Translations under genes and position numbers: made by a program | Source of the DNA: Mangrovihabitans endophyticus | Lineage (GTDB): Bacteria > Actinomycetota > Actinomycetes > Mycobacteriales > Micromonosporaceae | DNA length: 64,000 nt | Assembly (NCBI RefSeq): GCF_014646155.1 | Contig: NZ_BMMX01000025.1 | Coordinates: forward strand, 17,725 to 81,724 | Direction: 5' to 3' | In this document: positions 49,086-57,909 of the stretch, piece after piece | Layout: the number at the start of each line of letters is the position of its first letter | How positions within the stretch are numbered: the stretch's first letter is position 1 | Notes under the pieces: generated by a model | Database searches by the model: none | The model's input: only the letters and a program-made list of their open reading frames with translations | What the model was told of the DNA's origin: nothing

Positions 49086-49673
49086 ATGACCTTCACCCGC
49101 CGCTTGGCCGCCGGCCTGCCCGCCCTGGGCGTCTCCGCCTTCGCCGTCCTGGCCTTCACCGGGGCACCGGCCGCGGCCGCCGGCACCGGCCTCACCGCCG
49201 CGGCGCCGGTGCTCCGCGCCGCCGGGTGCGCCGAGGACACGCGCATCAAGTGCGAGGGCTACGGCTACGACGACGAAGAAGGGGCCACCGACGAGACCGA
49301 GGAGGGTCCGGGCGACGAGACCGAGGCCGGGGACGAGACCGAGGAGAACGGCGACGAAGCCGAGGACACCGACGGCTCGGGCGGCATGGACGAGGTCGAC
49401 GACGAGCGCGGCAACCCGGGGTACGGCGGCGTGAGCCCGACCACGGCGCCGACGCCGAGCGCGACGATCAACACGGTTCCGCCGACCACCAGCCCGACCA
49501 CCAGCCCGGCCACCACGGCGCCCGCCGCCGGGCCGGCCGGCGGCGTCAGCCCCGACGAGGCGACGCTGCCGCTGACCGGTTCCCAGGCGGGCGTGACCCT
49601 CGGCGTCGGCGCCCTGCTGATCGCCGGTGGCGCGGCCATCGTCTGGTACACCCGGCGCCGCCGCAACGCCTGA
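49086..49673 (+). CDS. LPXTG surface protein with acidic repeat region
   Basis: A 195-aa cell-wall protein. The signal peptide runs to about residue 32 (PALGVSAFAVLAFTGAPAAAA). A short cysteine pair follows (CAEDTRIKC). An Asp/Glu/Thr-rich stretch lies at about 58-100 and a Thr/Pro spacer at about 118-150. The sorting signal is LPLTG near residue 158, a hydrophobic helix and RRRRNA. Sortase would anchor it to the wall. The acidic part could bind cations; no enzyme domain is present. A strong terminator ends the gene. Confidence 0.85.
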   Translation: MTFTRRLAAGLPALGVSAFAVLAFTGAPAAAAGTGLTAAAPVLRAAGCAEDTRIKCEGYGYDDEEGATDETEEGPGDETEAGDETEENGDEAEDTDGSGGMDEVDDERGNPGYGGVSPTTAPTPSATINTVPPTTSPTTSPATTAPAAGPAGGVSPDEATLPLTGSQAGVTLGVGALLIAGGAAIVWYTRRRRNA

Positions 49674-49711
49674 CCCGGCGCTGCCGGAAGCAGTCCGGAA
49701 GGCGCAGCACG

Positions 49712-49756
49712 GGGCCGCCGCATCCCTCGCGGATGCGGCGGCCCTTTTCCTTCTCC
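49712..49756 (+). terminator. Strong Rho-independent terminator after the LPXTG gene
   Basis: A perfect 14-bp stem GGGCCGCCGCATCC / GGATGCGGCGGCCC with a 5-nt loop (CTCGC), followed by TTTTCCTTCTCC. It lies 40 bp after the stop codon. Confidence 0.92.
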
Positions 49757-49786
49757 GCAACACCCCCGGCCGGCGACCGTCTGGCA

Positions 49787-49792
49787 TAGGGT
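49787..49792 (+). promoter_or_regulatory. Candidate -10 hexamer TAGGGT, leaderless LigD polymerase gene
   Basis: TAGGGT, CTCGTC (6 nt), ATG 49799. There is no ribosome site. It lies after the terminator, so the gene has its own promoter. Confidence 0.5.
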
Positions 49793-49798
49793 CTCGTC

Positions 49799-50824
49799 AT
49801 GGCGAGCAAGACACCGGCGTTGCAGCTCGAAGTCGACGGCCGTGACGTGCGGCTGAGCAGCCCCGACCGGGTGATCTTCCCGGGGCGTGGATTCACCAAG
49901 CGCGACGTCTTCGAGTACTACGTGGCCGTCGGCGACGGCATCATGCGGGCGCTCGGTGGCCGCCCGACCACCTTGCAGCGGTTCCCCGACGGCGTCGACG
50001 GCGAGATGTTCTTCCAGAAACGCATCCCTACCCGAGGCGTGCCGCCGTGGATCGCCACCGCCACCATCACCTTCCCCAGCGGACGTACGGCGGACGAGTT
50101 GTGCCCGGCGGACCTGGCCCACGTCGCCTGGGCCGCACAGATGGGCACCGTGGTGTTCCACCCGTGGCCGGTGCGCGGCGACTCGCCGGACCACCCCGAC
50201 GAGTTGCGGGTCGACTTGGACCCCCAGCCGGGCATCGGGTTCGCCGAGGTGGCACGGTGCGCCGGCCGGATCCGCGAGGTGCTCGACGACCTCGGCTGGA
50301 CCGGATTTGTGAAGACCTCGGGCGGCCGTGGAGTGCACGTCTATCTGCGCATCCGGCCGGAGTGGACGTTCGTGCAGGTGCGCCGGGCCGCCATCGCGCT
50401 CGCCCGTGAGGTGGAACGCCGCGATCCGGACCGGATCACCACCGCCTGGTGGAAGGAGGAACGCGGCGACCGGGTGTTCCTGGACTACAACCAGATGGCT
50501 CGCGACCGCACCATCGCCTGCGCCTACTCGCTGCGGGCCAACGCGCGGGCCACCGTGTCCACCCCGGTCACCTGGGACGAACTGGGCGACGTGCAGCCGG
50601 ACGACTTCGACCTGCGGACGGTGCCGCAGCGGCTGGCCGAGCGCGGCGACCCGCACGCCGCCATCGACGACGTCGCGCACGACCTCACGCCGCTGCTCGA
50701 ATGGTCGGAGCGGGACGAGAGGAACGGCCTGGGCGACCTGCCGTACCCGCCGGATCATCCGAAAATGCCCGGCGAGCCGAAGCGGGTGCAGCCGTCCAAG
50801 GACCGCGACCGGCCACGCGGCTGA
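49799..50824 (+). CDS. LigD-type NHEJ polymerase/primase domain protein (stand-alone PolDom)
   Basis: A 341-aa archaeo-eukaryotic-primase-like polymerase of the LigD family, used to fill ends in non-homologous end joining. Catalytic acids are in LRVDLDPQPG near residue 140. VKTSGGRGVHVYLRI and VFLDYNQMARDRTIA are the other signatures, and the N-terminus has VIFPGRGFTKRD. It lacks nuclease and ligase domains; a separate ligase gene lies at 53060-54133. No Ku gene is in the window. Confidence 0.92.
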   Translation: MASKTPALQLEVDGRDVRLSSPDRVIFPGRGFTKRDVFEYYVAVGDGIMRALGGRPTTLQRFPDGVDGEMFFQKRIPTRGVPPWIATATITFPSGRTADELCPADLAHVAWAAQMGTVVFHPWPVRGDSPDHPDELRVDLDPQPGIGFAEVARCAGRIREVLDDLGWTGFVKTSGGRGVHVYLRIRPEWTFVQVRRAAIALAREVERRDPDRITTAWWKEERGDRVFLDYNQMARDRTIACAYSLRANARATVSTPVTWDELGDVQPDDFDLRTVPQRLAERGDPHAAIDDVAHDLTPLLEWSERDERNGLGDLPYPPDHPKMPGEPKRVQPSKDRDRPRG

Positions 50825-50836
50825 GACCAGCGCGCC

Positions 50837-51301
50837 TCACAGCGCGATCTTCATGCCCTCGTGCGAAGCCGCGAAGCCGAGCGACGCGTAGAACCGATGC
50901 GCGTCGCGGCGCCGTTTGTCCGTGGTGAGCTGGGCGATCCCGCACCCCCGGGCGCGGCCGCGGTCCAGCGCCCACCGGATCATGTCCCGCCCCAGCCCTC
51001 GTCCGCGCAGGTCGCTCCGCACCCGCACGGCCTCGATGATCATCCGCTCGGCGCCGCCGCGGCTCAGCGACGGGACGAACGTGAGCTGAAACGTGCCGAC
51101 CACCGCGCCGTCGCGCTCGGCCACGATGAGCTCGTTGCGGGGGTCCTCGTCGATCGCCTCGAACGCCGCCCAGACCGCCGCGTCCCGGCTCGGCGAGACC
51201 GGTTCGCCGTGCGCCGCGCGTTCCCGTGCCACGTCGTCGTCGGCCAGCAGTTCCAGGATGACCGGCACGTCCGCGCGCGCGGCGCAACGGTAGGTCAGCA
51301 T
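50837..51301 (-). CDS. GNAT-family N-acetyltransferase
   Basis: A 154-aa single GNAT domain: RCAARADVPVILELLADDDV at the start, LIVAERDGAVVGTFQL next, acetyl-CoA motif VRSDLRGRGLGRDMIRWAL, then DAHRFYASLGF. The substrate is unknown. It ends 12 bp after the polymerase gene on the opposite strand. The ATG lacks a ribosome site; CAGGAT lies 6 nt upstream. Confidence 0.87.
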   Translation of the reverse strand: MLTYRCAARADVPVILELLADDDVARERAAHGEPVSPSRDAAVWAAFEAIDEDPRNELIVAERDGAVVGTFQLTFVPSLSRGGAERMIIEAVRVRSDLRGRGLGRDMIRWALDRGRARGCGIAQLTTDKRRRDAHRFYASLGFAASHEGMKIAL

Positions 51302-51326
51302 GCGGCCATCCTGGCACGGCCACGCC

Positions 51327-52919
51327 TCACCGGGCCGGGCAGCGCAGCCCCTCGCGCGGCACGGTCAGATCGATCAGATAGGCGTCCACCGCGTCCACGA
51401 TGCACGTGGTCGAGGGATAGGCCGTGTGCCCCTCGCCCTCCCAGGTCAGCACATGCCCGTCGCCCAGCATGCGGGCCAGCTCCGCGGTGTTCTCGTACGG
51501 CGTGGCCGGGTCCCCGGTGGTGCCCACCACCACGATCGGCGGGGCACCGACCGCCGCCCCGGTCGGGTACGGGTCGTGCCTGCCCGGCCAGAAGGCGCAC
51601 GGCAGCATGCCGGTCGCGAGCGCCGCCCCGAACAACGGGTACTTCGTCCGCCACTCCCCCTGCAACCGGCGGATCTCCGCCACGCCCGGGACGTTGACCG
51701 CGTCCGCGCAGTTCACCGCGAAGTTCGCGTCGAACAGGTTGGGATAGCTGCCGTCCGGCCTGCGTTCGGCGTACTGGTCGGCCAGCTCGAAGATCCCGTC
51801 CGCGTCGCCGGCTTGCAGGTCGTCCACCGCGCGGGCCAGCTTCTGCCAGCCCGACTCGGTGTAGAGCGACGAGATCAACGCGACGAAGACCCAGCCGCTG
51901 GTGGCGTCCCGCCCGTCACGCCCGCGCACCGGCGACGCCTTCGCCTTGGCGAGCGCGTCGGTCACCGCACCGCGCGCGTCCGGCGCGATCGGGCACTGCC
52001 CGGCGTGCCCGCTGCACCACTTCGTGAAGTTGGTGAAGGCCCGTTCGAAGCCCTTGGCCTGCGACTCGGACCCGGCCACGAAATCCTGCTTCGGGTCGAT
52101 CGCGCCGTCCAGCACCAGCGCGCGGATGTGCTCCGGAAAGAGCTGCGCGTACGTGGCGCCGAGCAGCGTGCCGTACGAGTAACCGAGGTAGGTCGTCTTG
52201 GCGTCGCCCACCGCCGACCTGATCGCGTCCATGTCCCGGGCCGCCTGCTCGGTGCTGAACAGCGACAACTCGTCGCCGTACTTGTCTGCGCACCCCTGCG
52301 CCACCCGTTTGTTGAGCGCCACCACCTGGTCGAACTCCGCCTGCTCGACGGGGTCCGGCGGGGCCGCGAACAGCGCGTCCTGGTCGTCCCCGCCGATGCA
52401 CTTGACCGGGTCGGACCGGCTCACCCCGCGCGGGTCGAAGCCGATGATGTCGAACCGGTCGGTGATCTCCGACGGCAGGCCACCCAGCCGCTGCCCGAAC
52501 GACAGGTAGACCGCGAGGTCGATGCCGGAGCCGCCGGGGCCGCCGGGGTTGACGAGCAGCGAGCCGATCCGGTCGGTCTGCGACTGGGCGCGGATCCGGA
52601 TCATCGCGACGTCGAACGTGTCGCCGGCTTGCGCATCGGTCCAGTCCCGCGGCACCGCGACCGACGCGCAGTCGTAGCTCATCCCGGGAGCCCCCTGACC
52701 GACGAGCTGACGCGGCACCTGCGGGCACGGCTGCCAGTCGGCGCGCGTGCCGGGCACGGCGGGCGCCGGCGCACCGCCGGACGGCGCCGGCGCCGCGACG
52801 CTCCCGCCGTCCGGGGCGAAGGCCGGCACGGTGCACCCGGCGGTCGCCACAATCGCGGCGAGCAGCCCGGTGGCGAGCCGGGACCGGCGCGTACCGGTGG
52901 GCTGACGGAGTCGACGCAC
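51327..52919 (-). CDS. Secreted TAP-type alpha/beta hydrolase (tripeptidyl aminopeptidase-like lipoprotein)
   Basis: A 530-aa exported hydrolase. A signal with lipobox TAGC near residue 28 suggests lipid anchoring. The oxyanion region is LLVNPGGPGGSG, nucleophile Ser near residue 249 in YLGYSYGTLLG, the catalytic Asp is in VVVGTTGDPATP and His in WEGEGHTAYP. The C-terminal TAP-like domain matches Streptomyces SlpD/SlpE and tripeptidyl aminopeptidases. It likely removes N-terminal peptides from secreted substrates. The start is GTG 52919. Confidence 0.9.
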   Translation of the reverse strand: MRRLRQPTGTRRSRLATGLLAAIVATAGCTVPAFAPDGGSVAAPAPSGGAPAPAVPGTRADWQPCPQVPRQLVGQGAPGMSYDCASVAVPRDWTDAQAGDTFDVAMIRIRAQSQTDRIGSLLVNPGGPGGSGIDLAVYLSFGQRLGGLPSEITDRFDIIGFDPRGVSRSDPVKCIGGDDQDALFAAPPDPVEQAEFDQVVALNKRVAQGCADKYGDELSLFSTEQAARDMDAIRSAVGDAKTTYLGYSYGTLLGATYAQLFPEHIRALVLDGAIDPKQDFVAGSESQAKGFERAFTNFTKWCSGHAGQCPIAPDARGAVTDALAKAKASPVRGRDGRDATSGWVFVALISSLYTESGWQKLARAVDDLQAGDADGIFELADQYAERRPDGSYPNLFDANFAVNCADAVNVPGVAEIRRLQGEWRTKYPLFGAALATGMLPCAFWPGRHDPYPTGAAVGAPPIVVVGTTGDPATPYENTAELARMLGDGHVLTWEGEGHTAYPSTTCIVDAVDAYLIDLTVPREGLRCPAR

Positions 52920-53059
52920 GGTGCGGCCCTTCTGGGGGTAGCTGTCGGGTCTCGGGTAGCTGTCGGGCCGGCGGGCCCTCGTCAGACCCTAGCCAATCGC
53001 CCTGCTGTGTTTCGCCGTCCCGGACGAGCCACGACGGCCACTCGCGAAACCGACCCCGG

Positions 53060-54133
53060 TCAGCGGCTGTTCAGCACCTCGGCCAGATCGAACCGCACGG
53101 GACGTTCCAACTGCTCGTATGTGCAGGTGCGCGGCTCCCGGTCGGGCCGCCACCGTTCGAACTGGGCGGTGTGCCGGAAGCGTGCGCCCTCCATGTAGTC
53201 GTAGCGCACCTCGACCACCCGTTCCGGGCGCAGCGGCACGAAGGAGAGGTCCTTGCCGTTGTTCCAGCGGCTCACCTCGTTCTTGCGCGGGGTGCGCTCG
53301 CCCTGCTCATGGGCGGCCCAGTTCCATGGGTGGCCGTCGAACGTGGTGACCAGTTCCTGCATCTCGGCGAACAGCTCCTGCCGCACGGCCATCGAGAACG
53401 ATCCGATCACGCCGACCGAGACCAGCATGTCGCGGTCGTCGTACAGGCCGAGCAGCAGCGATCCGATGCGGTCGTCGCCGGACTTGTGCACCCGGTATCC
53501 GGCCACCACGCAGTCCGCGGTGCGCTTGTGCTTGATCTTGGTCATCACGCGCTTGTCCGGTTCGTACGCGAGATCACCGTCCTTGGCGATGAGACCGTCC
53601 AGCCCGGCGCCCTCGAACTCGGCGAACCAGCGCCGCGCCGTGTCCACGTCCCGGGTGAGCGGTGTGGTCCAGATCGGCGGCCGGGCCGTGCCGAGGGCCT
53701 CCTCCAGACGCGCACGGCGGTCCGCGAAGGGCCGGTCCATGAGATTCTCGTCGCCGATGGCGAGCAGGTCGAACGCCACGAAGCCGGCCGGCGTCTGCTC
53801 GGACAGCAGCTTGATCCGGCTGGCCGCGGGGTGGATCCGCTGCTGCAGCGCCTCGAAGTCGAGGGTGTTGCGCGCGGTGTCCGCCACGATGATCTCGCCG
53901 TCGATCACCGCCCGCTCCGGGAAGTTGGCCAGCACCGCCGCGACGACCTCGGGAAAGTACCGGGTCATCGGCCGCTCGTTGCGGCTGCCGATCTCCACCT
54001 CGTCGCCGTCGCGGAAGATGATCGACCGGAAGCCGTCCCACTTGGGCTCATACATCCGCCCGGCCGGGATGTCCGCGACCGGCTTGGCCAGCATCGGCTT
54101 GACGGGTGGCGTGACAGGCAGATCCATGGGCAC
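53060..54133 (-). CDS. ATP-dependent DNA ligase (LigC/LigD-ligase type)
   Basis: A 357-aa ligase. The adenylated Lys is in MYEPKWDGFRSI near residue 29. AVIDGEIIV is motif III, FVAFDLLAIG motif IIIa, GLDGLIAKDGDL motif IV and MTKIKHKRTADC motif V. The C-terminal OB-fold follows. The protein is typical of stand-alone NHEJ/base-repair ligases of actinobacteria. GTG 54133 or the in-frame ATG 54127 can start it; GAGGAT precedes. It pairs functionally with the polymerase at 49799, two genes away. Confidence 0.92.
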   Translation of the reverse strand: MPMDLPVTPPVKPMLAKPVADIPAGRMYEPKWDGFRSIIFRDGDEVEIGSRNERPMTRYFPEVVAAVLANFPERAVIDGEIIVADTARNTLDFEALQQRIHPAASRIKLLSEQTPAGFVAFDLLAIGDENLMDRPFADRRARLEEALGTARPPIWTTPLTRDVDTARRWFAEFEGAGLDGLIAKDGDLAYEPDKRVMTKIKHKRTADCVVAGYRVHKSGDDRIGSLLLGLYDDRDMLVSVGVIGSFSMAVRQELFAEMQELVTTFDGHPWNWAAHEQGERTPRKNEVSRWNNGKDLSFVPLRPERVVEVRYDYMEGARFRHTAQFERWRPDREPRTCTYEQLERPVRFDLAEVLNSR

Positions 54134-54163
54134 ATCCTCGCACCTCAGCGCAGGCGACAGGGG

Positions 54164-55174
54164 TCAGCCGCGCACCCAGGGGCGGTCGGAGCGGGACCGG
54201 TGCCACCAATCGCATTCGACCACCGGGACATATCCGTCGCGCGGCTTCGTCGCGGTCAGTTCGCACAGGTACGCGCGGCGGGCCTGGTACGGGTCGACGC
54301 CGGCGGGCCACCGTCCGATGCCGTGGTTGAGCACCGGTTCCAGGGCGCGATACCAGTTCCAGGCCATCTGCGCCGCGCCGTAGTCGTTGGGATGCAGCGT
54401 GTCGCGCATGCTCAGGCCGTGCACGCTGCTCTGGTCGACCAGGTGGACCCGGGCACCGGCGGCACGGACGATGTCGGTCAGCGCGTCGTTGAACGTGTCG
54501 ATGCGGCGCTGATTCGCCTCCTTCGAGGATCCGATCAGCTTGGCCACCATGATCTGGGCACCGGGCACTTGGTGCCTGATCCGGCGGATCAGGACGGCGA
54601 ACCGGTCCTGCGCGCCGCGGGCACGTTGGTCGCTACGCATGTCGTTGGTGCCCAGGTGCAGCAGGACCACGTCCGGGCGGTACCGGCGCAGCCAGCCGTC
54701 GACGTTCCCGGCGATCCGGGCGATGGTCCAGCCGGAATGACCCTCGTGGTCGTTGTCCGCACCGGTGCCGGCGTGCTGGGAGCCGACGAAGTCGACGTCG
54801 ACACCCGCGGCGACGAGCCGGTCGTAGAGGTCGCGGCGGTACGAGTCGTAGGTGGCGGTGCCGATGCCGGCGGTGATCGAGTCGCCCAACGGCATGATCC
54901 GCACCGGACGACCGGCGCCCCGCGCGGGTGTCCGCTTCGTCCCCGCGGCGGACGCGTCCGGACGGGCCGTGACAGCGACCGGGCCCGCACCGGAGGCCAC
55001 GTGGCGCGGGGCGGCGGGCGCGGTCGCCGCCAGCGTGATCACCACGGTCGCGGTGACGGCACCCGCGGACAGGGCCGCTACCACGCCGGGCGACCGCCAC
55101 CACGCCGATGCGCCGGTGCCCGGCAACCAGTACCGCACGGCTATCTCATCCGGCCCAGGCTTCGCTCGGCTCAC
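54164..55174 (-). CDS. SGNH/GDSL hydrolase, secreted or membrane-anchored
   Basis: A 336-aa esterase-like protein. A hydrophobic helix at about 30-50 anchors or exports it, followed by an Ala/Pro/Arg linker. SGNH blocks: IMPLGDSITAGIG (Ser near 98), the GHSGWTI region with Gly, LHLGTNDMRS (Asn) and DTLHPNDYG (Asp and His). The C-terminal ~60 residues include YLCELTATK and two Cys and may form an extra domain. It overlaps the upstream small gene by 29 bp. Confidence 0.9.
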   Translation of the reverse strand: MSRAKPGPDEIAVRYWLPGTGASAWWRSPGVVAALSAGAVTATVVITLAATAPAAPRHVASGAGPVAVTARPDASAAGTKRTPARGAGRPVRIMPLGDSITAGIGTATYDSYRRDLYDRLVAAGVDVDFVGSQHAGTGADNDHEGHSGWTIARIAGNVDGWLRRYRPDVVLLHLGTNDMRSDQRARGAQDRFAVLIRRIRHQVPGAQIMVAKLIGSSKEANQRRIDTFNDALTDIVRAAGARVHLVDQSSVHGLSMRDTLHPNDYGAAQMAWNWYRALEPVLNHGIGRWPAGVDPYQARRAYLCELTATKPRDGYVPVVECDWWHRSRSDRPWVRG

Positions 55175-55451
55175 GGACCGGACTACTGTCGTGCGCCGCG
55201 TGGCCGGGACCGGTCGGGCTGCTCCAGGACGTCTGCGTCACCGGGGCCGAGAGCGCCTGCGTCGCCGGGCCGGTGGACGCCTGCGTCGCGCCGGCGAATC
55301 CGAGCTCTGCGCCGATGGCCTGCCAGCGCTCGAACAGCAGCCGGTCGAGCAGCACGTCCTTGACGTCCTGATGCGCTGCTCGCAACTCGGCCACGGCGGC
55401 CTCGTACCGTTCCACCCTTTTCAGCAGGTCAGCACCCTCGTGAATGGTCAT
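55146..55451 (-). CDS. Small helical protein of unknown function
   Basis: A 101-aa protein. Residues 1-60 are amphipathic and charged (HEGADLLKRVERYEAAVAEL, then DVKDVLLDRLLFERWQAIGA), likely coiled coil. The remainder is Thr/Ser/Pro-rich. ATG 55451 was chosen because the helical part starts there; the frame is open upstream only through Arg-rich nonsense. It overlaps the SGNH gene start by 29 bp in another frame. No domain is recognised. Confidence 0.55.
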   Translation of the reverse strand: MTIHEGADLLKRVERYEAAVAELRAAHQDVKDVLLDRLLFERWQAIGAELGFAGATQASTGPATQALSAPVTQTSWSSPTGPGHAAHDSSPVREPSEAWAG

Positions 55452-55629
55452 GACCGCAGAATACTGAAATATGAACTTCTTTCTGGGTGTTTCGGGGAAA
55501 GCCTCATGAGCACCGTACCGCCCCGTCCGGGCGCAGGGGTCTCGTCGCCGAGTCCGGCCGCGACGGCACACGATCCGTCGCGGCCGGGCCGCCGCACACC
55601 GGTCGCCGGGCGGGGGCGACCCGCGTGAC

Positions 55630-56235
55630 TCAGTCGCGGGCGAGCTTCCCGCCGACCGCCACCACACGCTCGGCCAGGTGATCGAGTGCCGCATTCTGCA
55701 CGTCGGTCAGCGGCGCGTCATTGCTGCCACCGGTCACGTGCGACACGCCGTACGGGTTGCCGTCGGCGAACTTGAGCGGATCGGTGTATCCGGGTGCCAC
55801 CACGACGCCGCCGAAGTGGTAGATCGTGTTGTAGAGGGCCAGCAGCGTGGACTCCTGTCCGCCGTGCGCGGTCATGGTCGCGGTGAAGCCCGCGTACGCC
55901 TTGTCGGCCAGCTTGCCCTCCGCCCACTGCGGGCCCAGGCCGTCCAGGAACTGCTTGAGCTGGCTGGCCACGTTGCCGTAACGGGTCGGCGATCCGAACA
56001 GCACGGCGTCCGCCCACACCACGTCGTCCGGGCTGGCCTTCGGCTCGTCCTTAGTCTGGTCGAAGTGCTGACTCCAGGCCGCGTTCGAGGCGATCGCCTC
56101 AGCCGGCGCGAGTTCCGCGACCTGGCGCAGCCGCACCTCGGCGCCGGCCTTCTCCCCGGCCTGCTTCAGGCGCTCGGCCATGCCGTGCACCGTGCCGGTC
56201 GACGAGTAGTAGATGATCGACAGTTTGACTGCCAC
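55630..56235 (-). CDS. wrbA: NAD(P)H:quinone oxidoreductase WrbA
   Basis: A 201-aa flavodoxin-like protein. The FMN phosphate loop is YYSSTGTVHGMAERL at residue 9, then VLFGSPTRYGNVASQLKQFLD and TATMTAHGGQESTLLAL. WrbA reduces quinones by two electrons, which limits oxidative stress. AGGAGGATCC precedes the ATG. Length and motifs match the family. Confidence 0.94.
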   Translation of the reverse strand: MAVKLSIIYYSSTGTVHGMAERLKQAGEKAGAEVRLRQVAELAPAEAIASNAAWSQHFDQTKDEPKASPDDVVWADAVLFGSPTRYGNVASQLKQFLDGLGPQWAEGKLADKAYAGFTATMTAHGGQESTLLALYNTIYHFGGVVVAPGYTDPLKFADGNPYGVSHVTGGSNDAPLTDVQNAALDHLAERVVAVGGKLARD

Positions 56236-56313
56236 GGATCCTCCTCCGGAATTACTTGCCGGTCAAAAATTTGCCGAGTCAAGTAACTCCCCGGGCGACC
56301 GACGCCCAAACCC

Positions 56314-56589
56314 CTAGAGGCGCAACTCACTCCCCTGCGGCCCGACCCCGTCCGCCTGGTCGTCGTCCATCCACACGCCGTCGCTGGCGAGGTAACGGAA
56401 CCGGTAGTGACCCGGATCGAGCCGTACGGTGATCGTCCGGGTGCCGTCGCGGCGCAGCTTCAGCTCGTGCGTGCCGGGCTCCCAGTCGTTGAACGAGCCG
56501 ACCACGCTCACCGCCCCGGCGGGCTGGTCGGCAGGCAGGCAGAAGGTCACACGGGTCTTGTTGCCGAAGAGCTTGCTTCTCTTGATCAT
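56314..56589 (-). CDS. Stand-alone CBM48 / isoamylase N-terminal-like glycogen-binding domain
   Basis: A 91-aa protein (ATG 56589; ATG 56592 adds one residue, but GGAGGA would then be too close). It is one early-set beta-sandwich: KTRVTFCLPADQPAGAVSVV, GSFNDWEPGTHELKLR, GHYRFRYLASDGVWMDDDQA. The Trp residues are those that contact glucan in AMPK-beta and branching enzymes. Its role is unknown; it may bind glycogen or regulate a partner. No glycogen gene is adjacent. Confidence 0.87.
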   Translation of the reverse strand: MIKRSKLFGNKTRVTFCLPADQPAGAVSVVGSFNDWEPGTHELKLRRDGTRTITVRLDPGHYRFRYLASDGVWMDDDQADGVGPQGSELRL

Positions 56590-56656
56590 CATTCCTCCGA
56601 GGGCCGTGCCCTATCGGTACAACGACCGGCTGGGAATCCGGTGACGACGCGCCGCC

Positions 56657-56662
56657 TAAGGT
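56657..56662 (+). promoter_or_regulatory. Candidate -10 hexamer TAAGGT, leaderless GNAT gene
   Basis: TAAGGT, GACGTC (6 nt), ATG 56669. There is no ribosome site. Confidence 0.5.
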
Positions 56663-56668
56663 GACGTC

Positions 56669-57193
56669 ATGTTTTCCGCACCACCACCCGAAGAGCGCGA
56701 ACCGGTGCGCGCAGCGTCGTTCGGCGACCTCGATGCGGCCACCGTCTACGCGATCATGAAGCTGCGCTGCGACGTGTTCGTGGTGGAGCAGAAGTGCTAC
56801 TACGCCGACCTGGACGGACGCGACACCGAACCCGGCACCCGGCACGTCTGGCTGACCCGCGACGCACAGATCGCGGCGTACCTGCGCATCCTCGACCTGG
56901 ACACGCCCGGCGCGGCCCGCATCGGCCGGGTCGTGACGGCACCCGCCGCGCGGGGTTCCGGGCTGGCCGGCCGCCTCATGACGCACGCGCTGACGGTGAT
57001 CGGCGAACGGCCCAGCCGGCTGTCCGCCCAAGCTCACCTGACCGGCTTCTACGCCCGGTTCGGATACACCGCCGAGGGGCCCGAATACCTCGAAGACGGC
57101 ATCCCGCACGTGCCGATGACCCGGCCGGCACAGCTACCGGATCAGGGCAGCGCGGCGATCAGCTCCGCGGTCGAGCGGCGCCGCCCGGTGTAG
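56669..57193 (+). CDS. ElaA-like GNAT acetyltransferase
   Basis: A 174-aa GNAT protein. AIMKLRCDVFVVEQKCYYAD and HVWLTRDAQIAAYLRIL are the ElaA family hallmarks, followed by motif A RVVTAPAARGSGLAGRLM and FYARFGYTAEGPEYLEDGIP. The substrate is unknown. Its last 52 bp overlap the end of hemQ on the opposite strand. Confidence 0.88.
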   Translation: MFSAPPPEEREPVRAASFGDLDAATVYAIMKLRCDVFVVEQKCYYADLDGRDTEPGTRHVWLTRDAQIAAYLRILDLDTPGAARIGRVVTAPAARGSGLAGRLMTHALTVIGERPSRLSAQAHLTGFYARFGYTAEGPEYLEDGIPHVPMTRPAQLPDQGSAAISSAVERRRPV

Positions 57194-57909
57194 AACGGCA
57201 CCTCCTCGCGGACATGCCGCCGTGCCCCGGAGGCCCGCAGATCCCGCATCAGGTCCACGATCCGGTGCAGCTCGTCGGCCTCGAAGGCGAGCATCCACTC
57301 GTAGTCACCGAGGGCGAACGACGCGACCGTGTTCGCCCGCACATCCGGGTAGCCGCGGGCCATCTGACCGTGCTCGGCGAGCATCGCACGCCGCTCGGCG
57401 TCGGGCAGCAGATACCACTCGTAGGACCGCACGAACGGGTAGACGCAGAGGTACGGGCGCGCCTGCTCGCCGGCCAGGAACGCGGGCAGGTGACTCTTGT
57501 TGAACTCGGCCGGCCGGTGCAGCGCCATCTGCGACCAGACCGGGGACAGGCTCCGGCCCAGCCCGGTGCGCCGGAACAGGCCGTACGCCTCCTGCAACGC
57601 GTCCGAGGAGCTGGAGTGCCACCACACCATCACGTCCGCGTCGGCGCGCAGCCCGCTCACGTCGTACGTGCCGCGAACCACCACGTCCTTGCCGGCCAGT
57701 TGCTCGAAGAGCGCATCCACCTCGGAACACAGGTCGTCGCGCAGGGCCGGCAGCGGCGCGGCGGCCCGGAACACCGACCACATGGTGTACCGGATCGTGG
57801 CGTTCAGTTCCCGCACCCGCGCGGCGTTGCTCTGCTGCTCCTCGGTGTTCTGAGCCTCGGTGTTCTGCGGCTCGGTGTTCTGAGCCTCGGTGTTCTGAGC
57901 CTCGCTCAT
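57142..57909 (-). CDS. hemQ: Coproheme decarboxylase HemQ
   Basis: A 255-aa chlorite-dismutase-fold enzyme that converts coproheme to protohaem b. Conserved parts are RYTMWSVFR, VSGLRADADVMVWWH, YPFVRSYEWYLL and AEHGQMARGYPDV, followed by SFALGDYEWMLAFEA. Residues 4-23 are a QNTEA-type repeat from a 15-bp DNA repeat and probably disordered. ATG 57909 lies in the ATGA overlap with cgoX. It is the last gene of the haem operon. Confidence 0.95.
   Translation of the reverse strand: MSEAQNTEAQNTEPQNTEAQNTEEQQSNAARVRELNATIRYTMWSVFRAAAPLPALRDDLCSEVDALFEQLAGKDVVVRGTYDVSGLRADADVMVWWHSSSSDALQEAYGLFRRTGLGRSLSPVWSQMALHRPAEFNKSHLPAFLAGEQARPYLCVYPFVRSYEWYLLPDAERRAMLAEHGQMARGYPDVRANTVASFALGDYEWMLAFEADELHRIVDLMRDLRASGARRHVREEVPFYTGRRRSTAELIAALP
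57841..57902. repeat. 15-bp tandem repeat at the 5' end of hemQ
   Basis: Four copies of a 15-bp unit (CTCGGTGTTCTGAGC and one CTCGGTGTTCTGCGG) coding the QNTEA repeats. The period is a multiple of three, so copy changes keep the frame. Confidence 0.9.
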
